Origin: Gammaproteobacteria bacterium
GTDB taxonomy: Bacteria > Pseudomonadota > Gammaproteobacteria > UBA6186 > Azoamicaceae
Direction of reading: 5' to 3'
Assembly: GCA_013288135.1 (NCBI GenBank)
Contig: JABDCL010000003.1
Location: forward strand, 1 to 64,000
Length of the DNA: 64,000 bases
A model generated the notes under the pieces. That model did not search any database and was not told the origin of the DNA. It saw nothing but the letters and a program-made list of their open reading frames with translations. Of the stretch, positions 26,253 through 35,705 are shown in pieces (position 1 is the stretch's first letter; every line of letters starts with the position of its first letter). Position numbers and translations under genes: made by a program.

Positions 26253-27152
26253 ATGAAAGTCACAATAAACACACGTGAAGAAAGAAAATTATTTGAAGAA
26301 ATTCAGCGTGCGACTGAGCCTCCGATGGGAGATTTGCCAACAGAGCTTCACTTCACTGATTGTTCATTTTCAAGTCGAAGTATAAGATTTTTAATGAGTA
26401 GACTTCAATTATATCCCAATACTAATACCCTAATTTTTGAGAATTGTAATTTTTTGGATGGAGTTAAGGAAGCATCAGAACCAATTTTCGATGTATTAGG
26501 TAAATTATTAGCAAGTACGCATATTAAAAACTTCACATTAAGGGATAAATACGAAACTGTTTCAACTAAGGCGACAATAGCTTTTGCAGCCCAGACAATA
26601 AATAATCCACGTTTGCAGAGTCTTACTTATGACGCAAATTTTATTAGTACTACAAGCCTAATTGATGCGGTTGCTCTCAATAAACATATTGCTCAATTTA
26701 GGAATCCTAGGATTGAGGCCTCTGAAAGCGTTATTAAAGATGATATAGAAAAAGCAGTACTACAAAGATATCGAGAATTAGCGCCAATACTTGCCATGCG
26801 GATGTCTTTGTTGGAAGCAAGAGCGGTAATAGGTGGGGAAGGCGTAAGAGAGTTCAAGATGGAATCAGGATTTGTTGGATCAGCAGTATCAGCAGCGGGA
26901 TCTGCACCAGCAACAATGGGATCTGCAGTTGCAGTGGAAGCGGGATCAACAGTACCAGCGGCAGTAGTAGTAACATCAGAATCAGGGGTTATGGGAACAG
27001 CAGCAGTATTAGTAACAGGATTAGCGGAAGCATTAGAAGCAGCAATTGGGAGACCGATTTTGCGAATGGCCGAGGCCACTGCAGCTGCTGCGAACAGACC
27101 TGTTAGTGTTGAGAGTGGTACCATAACGAGACCATTCACTTGTGAGAGATAA
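26253..27152 (+). CDS. Effector-like protein, first of a paralogous pair
   Basis: A 299-aa protein. Residues about 25-190 form an LRR-like globular part (ELHFTDCSFSSRSIRFLMSRL; NTLIFENCNFLDG; THIKNFTLR; LQSLTYDANF). After a helical segment, residues about 205-285 are a low-complexity Ala/Val/Thr/Gly tail. It is followed 107 bp later by a paralogue with the same layout. It ends TRPFTCER, with a Cys third from the end but no CaaX box. No signal peptide. The pairing and tail suggest a secreted, host-directed protein; no known family recognised. Confidence 0.75.
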   Translation: MKVTINTREERKLFEEIQRATEPPMGDLPTELHFTDCSFSSRSIRFLMSRLQLYPNTNTLIFENCNFLDGVKEASEPIFDVLGKLLASTHIKNFTLRDKYETVSTKATIAFAAQTINNPRLQSLTYDANFISTTSLIDAVALNKHIAQFRNPRIEASESVIKDDIEKAVLQRYRELAPILAMRMSLLEARAVIGGEGVREFKMESGFVGSAVSAAGSAPATMGSAVAVEAGSTVPAAVVVTSESGVMGTAAVLVTGLAEALEAAIGRPILRMAEATAAAANRPVSVESGTITRPFTCER

Positions 27153-27259
27153 TCGATTAAAAATGGAAATGAAAAAACAGAATGAAAAATTTGTGTCTTT
27201 TGTTAAAAGTTGATTTTATATTAATGTAAATTTATTCAACAAATTATAGGAGAAGCCTC

Positions 27260-28195
27260 ATGAAAGCGATAATAGAAGAATTATATTTGGAAACAAAATT
27301 AAACAAAAGTATTCAGTCTTTGAAAACCAACCCTTATACAGAAATACATTTTCGGCGTTGTTCTTTTTCTATTGAAAATGTAACGAATTTGATGGGCGTG
27401 CTGGGTGGTTGTCCCAATGCTCATACCCTAATTTTTGAGGGGTGTGTTTTTGTTGATCCGAATACGTTTAGTAGAGAGTCTGCAATACCTATTCTTGATA
27501 CATTGGGCTTGTTATTAGGAACAACACATGTTAAAAATTTTACATTAAAGGGTGAAAAAGTTATTGCTGCTGCAACAATAGCTTTTGCAGAACGGTTAAA
27601 ATATGATCAATATTTACAGAAACTTATTTATGCTGGGGGTACTAGAGGGACTAAAGAGTTAATTAAAGCAGTTAATTTTAATAGATCTATCATTTATTTT
27701 GAAGATCCTAGTATTGCTGAAGACCCTCAACAGCGCACTGTAGCAGAAAAAGAAGAGGTTTGGAAAGCATATCGAGAGTTGCAGCAAGAGCTTGTTAAGC
27801 GGCGCGAGGAAGCGGAGAGACAATTAAAAGATTCGAAAAGTTTAGAAGTGATTAGAGCACAACTGTTGGCAGCAGGAATGGGATCTGCAACTGCAGCAGC
27901 GGCAGGTCTACCATTATCATCAGGGGCAGCGTCAGTATCAGGAATGCTAGATGGCCCAGCAGCTCCGGTATCAGCAGCTGGAAAACCGTATTTACCAATG
28001 GCATCATTGGCAGCTACAGCAGCTACAGTTGCATTACCCGCCGTTAGTAGTAGCGCTGTTGGTGTTCCAGCTGCGACTGAAAGTGGTGCAGTGGCGCCTG
28101 CTAAAGCAGTACCCGCGACCGTACTTCCACCTGCTAAGGCAGCATCTGCGACACCAGCACCTGCAAAGAAATCACAAGTTTGTTCCATTTGTTAA
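27260..28195 (+). CDS. Effector-like protein with C-terminal CSIC (CaaX-like), second paralogue
   Basis: A 311-aa paralogue of the preceding protein. The LRR-like part matches block for block (EIHFRRCSFSIENVTNLM; HTLIFEGCVFVDP; THVKNFTLKGE; LQKLIYAGG). A charged helix (ELVKRREEAERQLKDSK) follows, then an Ala/Pro/Val-rich tail from about residue 205. The protein ends KKSQVCSIC: a Cys four from the end with aliphatic I and final C fits the eukaryotic CaaX prenylation pattern, with lysines just before. AGGAG precedes the ATG. Function unknown; host-membrane targeting is an inference. Confidence 0.75.
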   Translation: MKAIIEELYLETKLNKSIQSLKTNPYTEIHFRRCSFSIENVTNLMGVLGGCPNAHTLIFEGCVFVDPNTFSRESAIPILDTLGLLLGTTHVKNFTLKGEKVIAAATIAFAERLKYDQYLQKLIYAGGTRGTKELIKAVNFNRSIIYFEDPSIAEDPQQRTVAEKEEVWKAYRELQQELVKRREEAERQLKDSKSLEVIRAQLLAAGMGSATAAAAGLPLSSGAASVSGMLDGPAAPVSAAGKPYLPMASLAATAATVALPAVSSSAVGVPAATESGAVAPAKAVPATVLPPAKAASATPAPAKKSQVCSIC

Positions 28196-28230
28196 AATTT
28201 GATTTGAGTCTATATTCCAGCACAGCTTGA

Positions 28231-28258
28231 TGATAGGATTATTATAGTAATCCTATCA
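28231..28258. terminator. Stem-loop after the paralogous pair, terminator-like
   Basis: TGATAGGATTA (28231-28241) pairs perfectly with TAATCCTATCA (28248-28258) around TTATAG. It lies 35 bp after the stop of the second paralogue and just before the RND adaptor gene. There is no clear T run, so it could equally be a small repeat. Confidence 0.5.
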
Positions 28259-28284
28259 ATTCTCTATCACTCTGGAATAACTTT

Positions 28285-29184
28285 ATGAGTATTCTCAAAC
28301 ACTGGAAGAAGCATAAAACCTTCCTTATGGCCTTTGCTTGTATTCTTATCATGATATGGATTTCTAAGGGTTTATATCAATGGATAGCAGCACCCAAAGA
28401 GACCCCAGAAACCCCAATTGAAGTTCAAACCGTTAAAGTTAAGACTGCCCCTATGCCCATTGTGGTTGAAACGATTGGTTCGTTTACTGCCCAAAAAGAA
28501 GCTAAACTGAAAGCCCCAGGGCTTGGCAAGATACAACAGCTATTAGTGGAGGGGGGATCATGGGTCAAGCAAGGTACACTGCTTTTATCATTGATTCCGG
28601 GATCTGAGATTCGAGCACCTTTTGATGGTTATTTAACTGATTGGCAGGTGAAAGAGGGAGAGCTGGTAGAAGCAAGTACTGAGCTCGTTGATATTGTGAA
28701 TACGGATATACTTTTATTAACTTACCGTATTCCAGAACACTATGCCGGCGAATTAGATATTGGGCAAGTTGTAGAGGTTACTGTTCGTGCTTTTCCTGAC
28801 AAAATATTTAAGGGTGCTGTGCAATTTATTGCTCCGATCGTCGATAAGAAAACCCATACAATTTTAATGCGTGCAGAAGTGCAAAATCCCGAACAAAATT
28901 TATGGCCAGGGATGTCAGCACATGTTCGTCACATTTTAAAAGATGAACCACAAGCCTTAGTCGTTCCTGAATCTTGTTTAATGTTAACCTTGGAAGGCTA
29001 CGAATTATTGGTAGTTTCTCAAGGTAAATTGGAAAGACGATCTGTTAAACTAGGAAGTCGAAGTTTAGAACGAGTACAAATAGTATCAGGAGTTACTGCA
29101 GAAGAATCAGTACTTTTAACCCGTACAGATAGGGTTGAAGAGGGTGCATCAGTTATTGCCAATGATTGGACTGGGGATTGGTAG
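28285..29184 (+). CDS. RND efflux periplasmic adaptor (membrane fusion protein)
   Basis: A 299-aa membrane fusion protein. An N-terminal membrane anchor (about residues 12-32) is followed by a lipoyl/barrel-sandwich part (VETIGSFTAQKEAKLKAPGLGKIQQLLVEGGSWVKQGTLLLSL; RAPFDGYLTDWQVKEGELVEA) and a beta-barrel part with LWPGMSAHV. It lacks most of the alpha-hairpin, so it is shorter than typical 370-400 aa adaptors. The stop TAG shares its G with the GTG start of the pump gene. No outer-membrane channel gene is present in this operon. Confidence 0.88.
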   Translation: MSILKHWKKHKTFLMAFACILIMIWISKGLYQWIAAPKETPETPIEVQTVKVKTAPMPIVVETIGSFTAQKEAKLKAPGLGKIQQLLVEGGSWVKQGTLLLSLIPGSEIRAPFDGYLTDWQVKEGELVEASTELVDIVNTDILLLTYRIPEHYAGELDIGQVVEVTVRAFPDKIFKGAVQFIAPIVDKKTHTILMRAEVQNPEQNLWPGMSAHVRHILKDEPQALVVPESCLMLTLEGYELLVVSQGKLERRSVKLGSRSLERVQIVSGVTAEESVLLTRTDRVEEGASVIANDWTGDW

Positions 29185-32100
29185 TGAGTTTGTCTTTAGC
29201 TTTTGTTAATCGCCCCATAATGGCTACTGCCATTAATTTAGTATTGTTGGTTGTAGGCTTAATTGCATTCAAGCAATTAGAACTTCGGCATATGCCAAAC
29301 ATGGCACAAAATGAAATTACGATTACAACACTTTATCCAGGTGGAAACAGTCTGACAGTTGAACAACGGGTTACTAAACCGTTAGAAGATGCGTTATCGG
29401 GGTTAGATGGCATTAGAAAACTCAGTTCAGAAAGTTCAGATGGTGTCAGTCAAATCCATATTAAATTTAAATCGAGCAGTGATCCCAAACGGGCTTTAAG
29501 TGAAGTGCGTGATCGTGTATATGGGGTGCAAAGCGGTTTACCAGACACTGTTAAACGACCAGAAATATGGGAGGCCTCTGAAAACAATCGTTCGGTTTTA
29601 CAGATAAAGTTCGAAGATAAAAGTCGAAGTTTAGCTGCTTTATCTGATTATATTCGTCGCGTGATTGAAGATCGATTACGGTTAATAGAAGGCGTTTCTG
29701 GTATTGAGCGTTGGGGAAATAAGTTATATCAAGTCACTGTACAATTAGATGCTGCTCGTCTTGCAGAACAACAAGTGACAGCGGCAGACGTTGTGAGTGC
29801 CTTGAAACGAGAAAAGACTTTTGCTTCTGGGGGTGAAATCGAAAAATCTTCTGGTAAAGAGACCATTGTTTTGATTGCTGAAATGACGGTTCCAGAAGAA
29901 TATAAAGATGTCACAGTGAAACAAATGTCTAATAAACGAGTTAAGTTGCAAGATGTCGCAGATATTCAAGTGACAGAAAAACCCACTTATGTGCGTATGC
30001 GAATCGATGGAGAGTATCAAATTGGTTTATCGGTTTCGGTAAAACCTCAAGCAAACCCATTAGAAGTGGTAGAGCGAGTGAGAACATTTATTGCAGATTT
30101 ACAAAAAAATCTCCCGCCTACGATGAAAGTGGCCATTACGTTTGATGCCACGCGCCCATTTGAATCCGCAATTCAGAGTGTGCAACATACGTTGTGGGAA
30201 GCCATCATTTTAGTAGGCATTATTATCATTTTATCTTTAGGATCTGTTCGAGCGGCGCTATTACCCATGTTAACCGTGCCACTCTGCTTAATTGGTTCTT
30301 TTGCTTTGATGTGGGGATTTGGATTTAGTATAAATCCAATTACCTTGCTTGCTTTAGTATTGTCAGTGGGGTTGGTTGTGGATGATGCTATCGTAGTGGT
30401 AGAAAATATCCATCGACATATGGAAAGTGGTTTGTCCGCATTACAAGCAGCGCGGAAAGGAATGAAAGAAATTACTTTTGCAGTGATCGTGATGACCATC
30501 ACTTTAGCAGCTGTTTATGTGCCTGTGGCTTTTCAAACAGATGATTCTGCAGTTATGTTTCGAGAATTTGCTTGGACTTTGGCGGGCAGTGTCATCATTT
30601 CTGGTTTTGTTGCTTTAACTTTAACCCCTGCTTTGTGTGGTAAATTTTTATTGGTTCGAGAAAGTGGTGAAGGAGAATCATTACTGTTGACAGTTTGGGA
30701 TAAACTCAATCAACGTTATCGAATTTGGTTAAATACTGCTATTAAAAATCCTGGAAAAATATGTGTTTTGGCAATTTTTGTAGCAGGGTTGGGTGTTTGG
30801 GGGTTCAATCGCTTGCCTTCAGAATTAATGCCACTAGAAGATGAGGATGAGATTAAAGGCTATATTTATGCGGATAATGCAGTAATGGATTCAGTTCGAG
30901 AAAGTTGGTTTAAAGATGTTGAAAATATTTTGAAAACCATTCCAGAACGTTCTCATTATACCATCTGGGAATATCAACAACGTTGGATATCATGGGGTTT
31001 AATGTTGAAGCCACGCAAAGAGCGAAGTGTAGGCACAAAAGATATTATGAGACTTCTTCAGCCCCAATTTAAGAATATTGTGGGACCAATTGTTGGTTTA
31101 GATGCGGGCGGGAGTTTAGATCCTGATGCAGCTTTAAAAATTATTGTGCAATATAGTGGAGATTACCAGCGTTTATTAGATGCAATTGGTGAGATGAAAA
31201 GAGAAATAAAGAACTTTCCAGAATTTCAGAATTTAAGAAGTGAAGAACTTCAAGAAACGACACGGGTAAAGCTAACCGTTGACCGTCCGCTTGCAGCTGA
31301 AATGGGAGTGAGTATTGAAGCGATTGAGGATACGCTTTATACATTTTTATCGGGAAAACACGCGACAGATTTTAGTTTTCAAGGTTTTGATTATGAGGTT
31401 GTTGTTCGAGCAGCGCCTTCTTTTCGCAGAGAATGGGAGGGGATGAATCAATTTTTTGTTGCCAGTGGAGGAGAAGAACAACGAGATCAACCGGATCAAC
31501 AGAATCAGAGTCAATGGGTACCCTTAGGCAGTTTAGTGAGTATAAAAGAAGTCATTGAACCCAATAAAATTAAGCATTATGATCGAATGCGCGGCGCTGC
31601 TTTATCAGCCACCTTAAACCCAGATGTTGATTTAGGTGAGGCAATGATGATTCTTGAGCCTATTGTTCAAAAACATCTTCCAAAAGATGCTCGTTATCAA
31701 TTTGATGGAAAAGCACAGCAATATCGTGATTCAAAACAGGCGATGAACATAACTTATGGTTTAGCCTTAGTGTTTATTTTTTTAGTATTAACTGCACTTT
31801 TTGAGAGTTTTATTCACCCCTTTATTGTTTTGTTAACCGTTCCCTTATCTATTACTGGGGCGGTTTGGGTAGTCAATATGATGGGTGGAACCAATAATAT
31901 TTATACAGCTATTGGATTAATTACTTTGGTTGGATTAATTACGAAACATGGGATTTTGATCGTCGATTTTTCAAATCGTTTGTTTAGTAGTGGTATACCA
32001 ATACGAGAGGCTGTATTAGAAGCAGCTTCTCGTCGATTGCGACCGGTATTAATGACGACTTTTGCAATGGTGTTTGGTGCAATTCCGTTATTGTTTAGTT

Positions 32101-32240
32101 TAGGGGCAGGTGCATTGGCGAGACAACATATTGGTTGGGTAGTTATTGGTGGAATGTTGTGTGGGACGGTATTTTCTTTGTTTGTGATACCGGTTGTTTA
32201 TTTATTGGTTAATCGGAGGGAAGATGGTGTCAAATCTTGA
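29184..32240 (+). CDS. RND efflux pump, inner-membrane permease
   Basis: A pump of about 1018 aa with the two-fold repeated RND layout: twelve helices and two large periplasmic loops. The proton-relay helix reads GLVVDDAIVVVENIHRHME (two Asp), and the Lys of the second half is in LITLVGLITKHGILIVDFSNR. The GTG at 29184 (TAGTG overlap with the adaptor stop) is preferred over a TTG at 29166 inside the adaptor. The last five codons and the TGA stop lie in the left arm of palindromic element copy B, so the native C-terminal end has been replaced. Confidence 0.9.
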   Translation: MSLSLAFVNRPIMATAINLVLLVVGLIAFKQLELRHMPNMAQNEITITTLYPGGNSLTVEQRVTKPLEDALSGLDGIRKLSSESSDGVSQIHIKFKSSSDPKRALSEVRDRVYGVQSGLPDTVKRPEIWEASENNRSVLQIKFEDKSRSLAALSDYIRRVIEDRLRLIEGVSGIERWGNKLYQVTVQLDAARLAEQQVTAADVVSALKREKTFASGGEIEKSSGKETIVLIAEMTVPEEYKDVTVKQMSNKRVKLQDVADIQVTEKPTYVRMRIDGEYQIGLSVSVKPQANPLEVVERVRTFIADLQKNLPPTMKVAITFDATRPFESAIQSVQHTLWEAIILVGIIIILSLGSVRAALLPMLTVPLCLIGSFALMWGFGFSINPITLLALVLSVGLVVDDAIVVVENIHRHMESGLSALQAARKGMKEITFAVIVMTITLAAVYVPVAFQTDDSAVMFREFAWTLAGSVIISGFVALTLTPALCGKFLLVRESGEGESLLLTVWDKLNQRYRIWLNTAIKNPGKICVLAIFVAGLGVWGFNRLPSELMPLEDEDEIKGYIYADNAVMDSVRESWFKDVENILKTIPERSHYTIWEYQQRWISWGLMLKPRKERSVGTKDIMRLLQPQFKNIVGPIVGLDAGGSLDPDAALKIIVQYSGDYQRLLDAIGEMKREIKNFPEFQNLRSEELQETTRVKLTVDRPLAAEMGVSIEAIEDTLYTFLSGKHATDFSFQGFDYEVVVRAAPSFRREWEGMNQFFVASGGEEQRDQPDQQNQSQWVPLGSLVSIKEVIEPNKIKHYDRMRGAALSATLNPDVDLGEAMMILEPIVQKHLPKDARYQFDGKAQQYRDSKQAMNITYGLALVFIFLVLTALFESFIHPFIVLLTVPLSITGAVWVVNMMGGTNNIYTAIGLITLVGLITKHGILIVDFSNRLFSSGIPIREAVLEAASRRLRPVLMTTFAMVFGAIPLLFSLGAGALARQHIGWVVIGGMLCGTVFSLFVIPVVYLLVNRREDGVKS

Positions 32241-32319
32241 CATTGGACATTGAGTACCGTTTGCCTATAGGAGTAGGTGATTTCTTACACAATGTCCAAT
32301 GTCAAGATTTGACACCATC
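32223..32319. repeat. Palindromic element, copy B (30-bp perfect arms)
   Basis: Bases 32223-32252 (starting GATGGTGTCAAATCTTGACA) are the exact inverted complement of 32290-32319; loop 37 bp. The left arm codes the last residues and the stop of the RND pump gene. It lies 26 bp before the EVE-domain gene. Confidence 0.95.
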
Positions 32320-32345
32320 GATTTCTAATCGAAGAGGATCAAAAG

Positions 32346-32801
32346 ATGAATTATTGGTTAATAAAATCTGAACCGACTACCTATAGTATTGATAATTTGA
32401 TGAAAGCACCTAAAAAAACCACACATTGGGAAGGTGTTCGAAATTATCAGGCTAGGAATTTTCTTCGTGATCAAATGAAAAAAGGCGATAAAGCGTTTTT
32501 TTACCATTCAAATTGTGAAGTGCCTGGTATTGTAGGTATTGTAGAAATTGTAAAGTCAGGATATCCCGATCCGAGTGCTTTTGATCCGGAATCCAAATAT
32601 TTTGATCCGACCGGTACGCGAGAAAATCCTCGTTGGTTTATGGTGGATGTAAAATTTATAGAAAAATTTAAAGAAATCTTACCATTGACAAGGCTTAAAG
32701 CGCATCCAAAACTACAAAATCTGCGTTTAGTAAAACCTGGGAATCGTCTTTCAGTTTTGCCGGTAAGTGCAAAGGAATGGGAGGTTATTTTGTCGTTGTA
32801 G
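32346..32801 (+). CDS. EVE-domain protein
   Basis: A 151-aa EVE/PUA-like domain protein, related to the human thymocyte nuclear protein 1 family. It starts MNYWLIKSEPTTYSIDNL, then THWEGVRNYQARNFLRDQMKKGDKAFFYHSN and PGIVGIVEIVKSGYPDPSAFDP, all characteristic. EVE domains bind modified bases in DNA or RNA; the ligand here is unknown. Length is full. The only nearby odd feature is the palindromic element just upstream. Confidence 0.93.
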   Translation: MNYWLIKSEPTTYSIDNLMKAPKKTTHWEGVRNYQARNFLRDQMKKGDKAFFYHSNCEVPGIVGIVEIVKSGYPDPSAFDPESKYFDPTGTRENPRWFMVDVKFIEKFKEILPLTRLKAHPKLQNLRLVKPGNRLSVLPVSAKEWEVILSL

Positions 32802-32978
32802 CACGCCCATCCAATCCGTTCCCTTTTACCCCCACCCCTATTTATCCAAATCCAGACTTGATCCCTAATTTTGAATATGTCATAATTAACGCCCCAATAA
32901 ATTGGGCAGCTTGTCAAAGGTTCTATTCCGTAAGGTTTAGGGCCTCTTGCTATTTGTGTTTTTTTAAAATCAGGGGGG

Positions 32979-34247
32979 ATGATGATGCTACATGATTTTT
33001 GTGGACTTGATTTTGGCACCAGTAATTCAACAATTGGGGTTTTTAATAAGCATAATAATATTAGCATGGTGCCGCTAGAACAGGGGAAGCCTATTTTGCG
33101 CTCAGCTATTTTCTTTGATTATGAAAGAGGTGGTTGTTTATTTGGACAACAAGGGGTTAATGAGTATTTATTGGGCACGCATGGGCGTTTGATGGTGTCA
33201 TTGAAGAGTATTTTAGGGTCTTCTTTAATGCAAGAAAAGACTTTAATTCATAACTCGTTAGTATCGTATACTGATATATTGGGAACTTTAATCCGTTATA
33301 TAAAACTCCAAGCAGAAAAAAAACTTGGATATGAATTATCCAAAGTTGTTTTAGGTAGACCTGTTCGATTTCATGATTATGATGATAAACGAGATCTTTT
33401 AGCAGAAAATACTTTACGAGAGGTGGCTTTAAAACAAGGATTTAAAACCGTTTTGTTTCAGTTTGAGCCTATTGCAGCAGCATTGACGTATGAACAAACC
33501 ATAACCAAAGAGCAATTGGCTTTGATTGTAGACTTAGGGGGTGGAACTTCAGATTTTTCTGTCATTCGTTTAAGACCGGATGTGGGGGGGAAAGATCGAT
33601 TTGAAGATGTTTTAGCGAATAAAGGGATCCATATTGGTGGAACAGATTTTGATAGAAAATTTAACCTACAGTCGGTGATGCCAGAGCTTGGTTTGGGTGG
33701 GGAAATGCGAGGAATAAGTGGTAATATACAGATCCCCAGTAGTTACTATCATGATTTAACGACTTGGCACACTATTAATAGTTTGTATACACATCAAACT
33801 CAGCGTGCTTTAAAGTCAATCTGGAATGTGGCAGAACAAAAAAATCGTATTGAACGATTAATGAATGTCATCAAAAGACAACAGGGACATAAGATTTTAA
33901 ACGAAATAGAACAGGGAAAATGTCTATTAAGTCAAGCTGAACAAATTTCTCTCGATTTAACTTTTATAGAAAATAATTTTATGTTGAATGTTGAAAGGGC
34001 GAGATTTCAAGAAATTATTCATGACAAAGTAGAACAATTGGTAGAGACTTTATTGGATACAGTCAAAGAAGCGGGTGTTTCTAACGAGGTCATTGACTCA
34101 ATATTTTTTACAGGAGGTTCCACCCAAATACCCATGATACGTCAAGCGGTAGCAAAGCATTTTCCAACGGCGGCTATAATACAAGGAGATGTCTTCAGTA
34201 GTGTTGGGAGGGGCTTGATTATCGACGCTATTCGTAAATTTTCATAG
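32979..34247 (+). CDS. Hsp70-family protein, YegD-like
   Basis: A 422-aa Hsp70-type ATPase without the substrate-binding domain of DnaK. It shows phosphate-1 CGLDFGTSNSTIGV, phosphate-2 LIVDLGGGTSDFSVIRL, and the adenosine motif FFTGGSTQIPMIRQAVAKHFP. Insertions differ from DnaK, as in the YegD group. It probably acts as a stand-alone chaperone-like ATPase; its client is unknown. GGGGG lies a few bases ahead of the ATG at 32979, where three ATG codons are close together, so the exact start is uncertain by a few residues. Confidence 0.88.
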   Translation: MMMLHDFCGLDFGTSNSTIGVFNKHNNISMVPLEQGKPILRSAIFFDYERGGCLFGQQGVNEYLLGTHGRLMVSLKSILGSSLMQEKTLIHNSLVSYTDILGTLIRYIKLQAEKKLGYELSKVVLGRPVRFHDYDDKRDLLAENTLREVALKQGFKTVLFQFEPIAAALTYEQTITKEQLALIVDLGGGTSDFSVIRLRPDVGGKDRFEDVLANKGIHIGGTDFDRKFNLQSVMPELGLGGEMRGISGNIQIPSSYYHDLTTWHTINSLYTHQTQRALKSIWNVAEQKNRIERLMNVIKRQQGHKILNEIEQGKCLLSQAEQISLDLTFIENNFMLNVERARFQEIIHDKVEQLVETLLDTVKEAGVSNEVIDSIFFTGGSTQIPMIRQAVAKHFPTAAIIQGDVFSSVGRGLIIDAIRKFS

Positions 34248-34324
34248 AATTTTCACAATCGAGACATTTTGGAACACTGTAATTTTAATTTAATGCTAAA
34301 TTTAAGATTGTAAACAAATAAAGG

Positions 34325-35518
34325 ATGGTGAATATTTTGAGTGAACCAAAAATCAGAGATGACCTTATAAAAGGAATATTTAGACTCAAGGATGAAACCA
34401 AAGACCAAAGAATTCAATTATTATTGGTCGACACTCTTTATCTTCAAAATAAGGTTGCCATAATAGGAGAACTTATTGCTGCCACTATATTTTTTGCTGT
34501 ACTTTGGAATGTCATTAACCAGCAATTATTAGCATCTTGGTATATCTGTTTTTTGTTTATATGCGTTTTAGCGAGAGCAGTTTTATTTTATAATTATAAG
34601 CGAACTCAAATCTCTTATCATAATGTTTTTATTTGGCAGTTATTGTTTACTTTGGGGGCGGGTCTTACTGGCTTATTTTGGGGGATAGCAGGATCTATAT
34701 TAATGCCTCACGATATTTTACACCAGACATTTGTTATTTTTTTATTAATAGGATTAACGGCTGCTTCTAATGCATTTTATATCTCTGTTAGATCCACTTA
34801 TGTTGCATTTTTGTTGCCACTGATGATGTTCCTTTCGGTTTGGTTTTTTTTACAAGGGGAGATCTACGTTTTGTTTGGTATAATGAGCCTAATTTATATG
34901 ATATTTATGTTGATTTCTTCTTATTATACAAACCATGTTTTAGTAAATGCATTATCTTTGAAATTTGAAAACAAAGAGCTGAAAGAAACCAACAAACAAC
35001 TGGAAATTATGGTTACACAAGATCCTTTAACAAGAGTTGCCAATTTTAATTACTTTCAACAAAGTTTAGATGAAGCATTAACTCGAGCACGACATTACGG
35101 TAAAATGGTTTGTCTTTTTTTTCTTAACTTAGATAATTATAAAAAAGTTAATAGTGACTTAGGCCGTGATGTTGGAGATAAATTGTTAATAGAAGTTGCA
35201 ATTCGATTAAAATTATTTTTAAACGAAGTGGATACTTTAGCACATATTGGAGGAGATGAGTTTACAATTGTTATTGGTGAAGTGACAGATATAAAAAAAA
35301 TTGAGCGTATTGCTTACAGAATGGGTGAGGTTCTATCAGAAAGTTTTACAATTGATGATCACCAATTAAACTTAACAACCAGTATTGGTATTAGCTGTTT
35401 TCCACTAGATGGTGAGGATGTTCCAACTTTAATTAGAAAAGCAGATACTGCTATGTATCGTGCTCAAAAATTAGGGGGTAATTGTTATCAATTTTATAAT
35501 CCTAAATTTCGTGAATAA
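34325..35518 (+). CDS. Membrane-bound diguanylate cyclase (GGDEF)
   Basis: A 397-aa protein with about five or six membrane helices (residues about 40-205) and a GGDEF domain from about residue 235. The active-site loop is HIGGDEFTIVIGEV (about 308-314), with LTRVANFNYFQQSL and SIGISCFPLDG as further landmarks. The inhibitory I-site RxxD that usually precedes the loop reads NEVD, so product inhibition is probably absent. Start may instead be the TTG at 34337, since AAGGATGG sits 8 bases ahead of that codon and covers the ATG at 34325. Makes c-di-GMP from GTP. No EAL domain. Confidence 0.9.
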   Translation: MVNILSEPKIRDDLIKGIFRLKDETKDQRIQLLLVDTLYLQNKVAIIGELIAATIFFAVLWNVINQQLLASWYICFLFICVLARAVLFYNYKRTQISYHNVFIWQLLFTLGAGLTGLFWGIAGSILMPHDILHQTFVIFLLIGLTAASNAFYISVRSTYVAFLLPLMMFLSVWFFLQGEIYVLFGIMSLIYMIFMLISSYYTNHVLVNALSLKFENKELKETNKQLEIMVTQDPLTRVANFNYFQQSLDEALTRARHYGKMVCLFFLNLDNYKKVNSDLGRDVGDKLLIEVAIRLKLFLNEVDTLAHIGGDEFTIVIGEVTDIKKIERIAYRMGEVLSESFTIDDHQLNLTTSIGISCFPLDGEDVPTLIRKADTAMYRAQKLGGNCYQFYNPKFRE

Positions 35519-35705
35519 TATAATTAGATAAACAACTACCAAAGTAGTCTTTTAGATAATTAACTTAAGAAAAATTAATCTATTTTTACAATTATGAGTT
35601 TCTTCTTTTTTTGTTTCCACTTATAATCCATAACTTCACAATTGGTCTTATTGTTTTATTGTAAGCTTACCAACTTTTGAAATTAAACCATGGAAATATG
35701 TAATT

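Noticed and set aside
26693-27139. 148-codon Ala-rich frame antisense to the first paralogue
   Set aside because: Same explanation as the neighbouring shadow.
27727-28188. 153-codon Ala-rich frame antisense to the second paralogue
   Set aside because: Shadow of the Ala-rich tail; the plus-strand paralogue is supported by similarity to its neighbour.
32802-32978. Possible structured RNA (6S-like) between the EVE and Hsp70-like genes
   Set aside because: I looked for a long paired structure with a central bubble and did not find convincing end pairing.
32501-33067. 188-codon minus-strand frame across the EVE and Hsp70-like gene boundary
   Set aside because: Overlaps two well-supported genes and has no recognisable domain.
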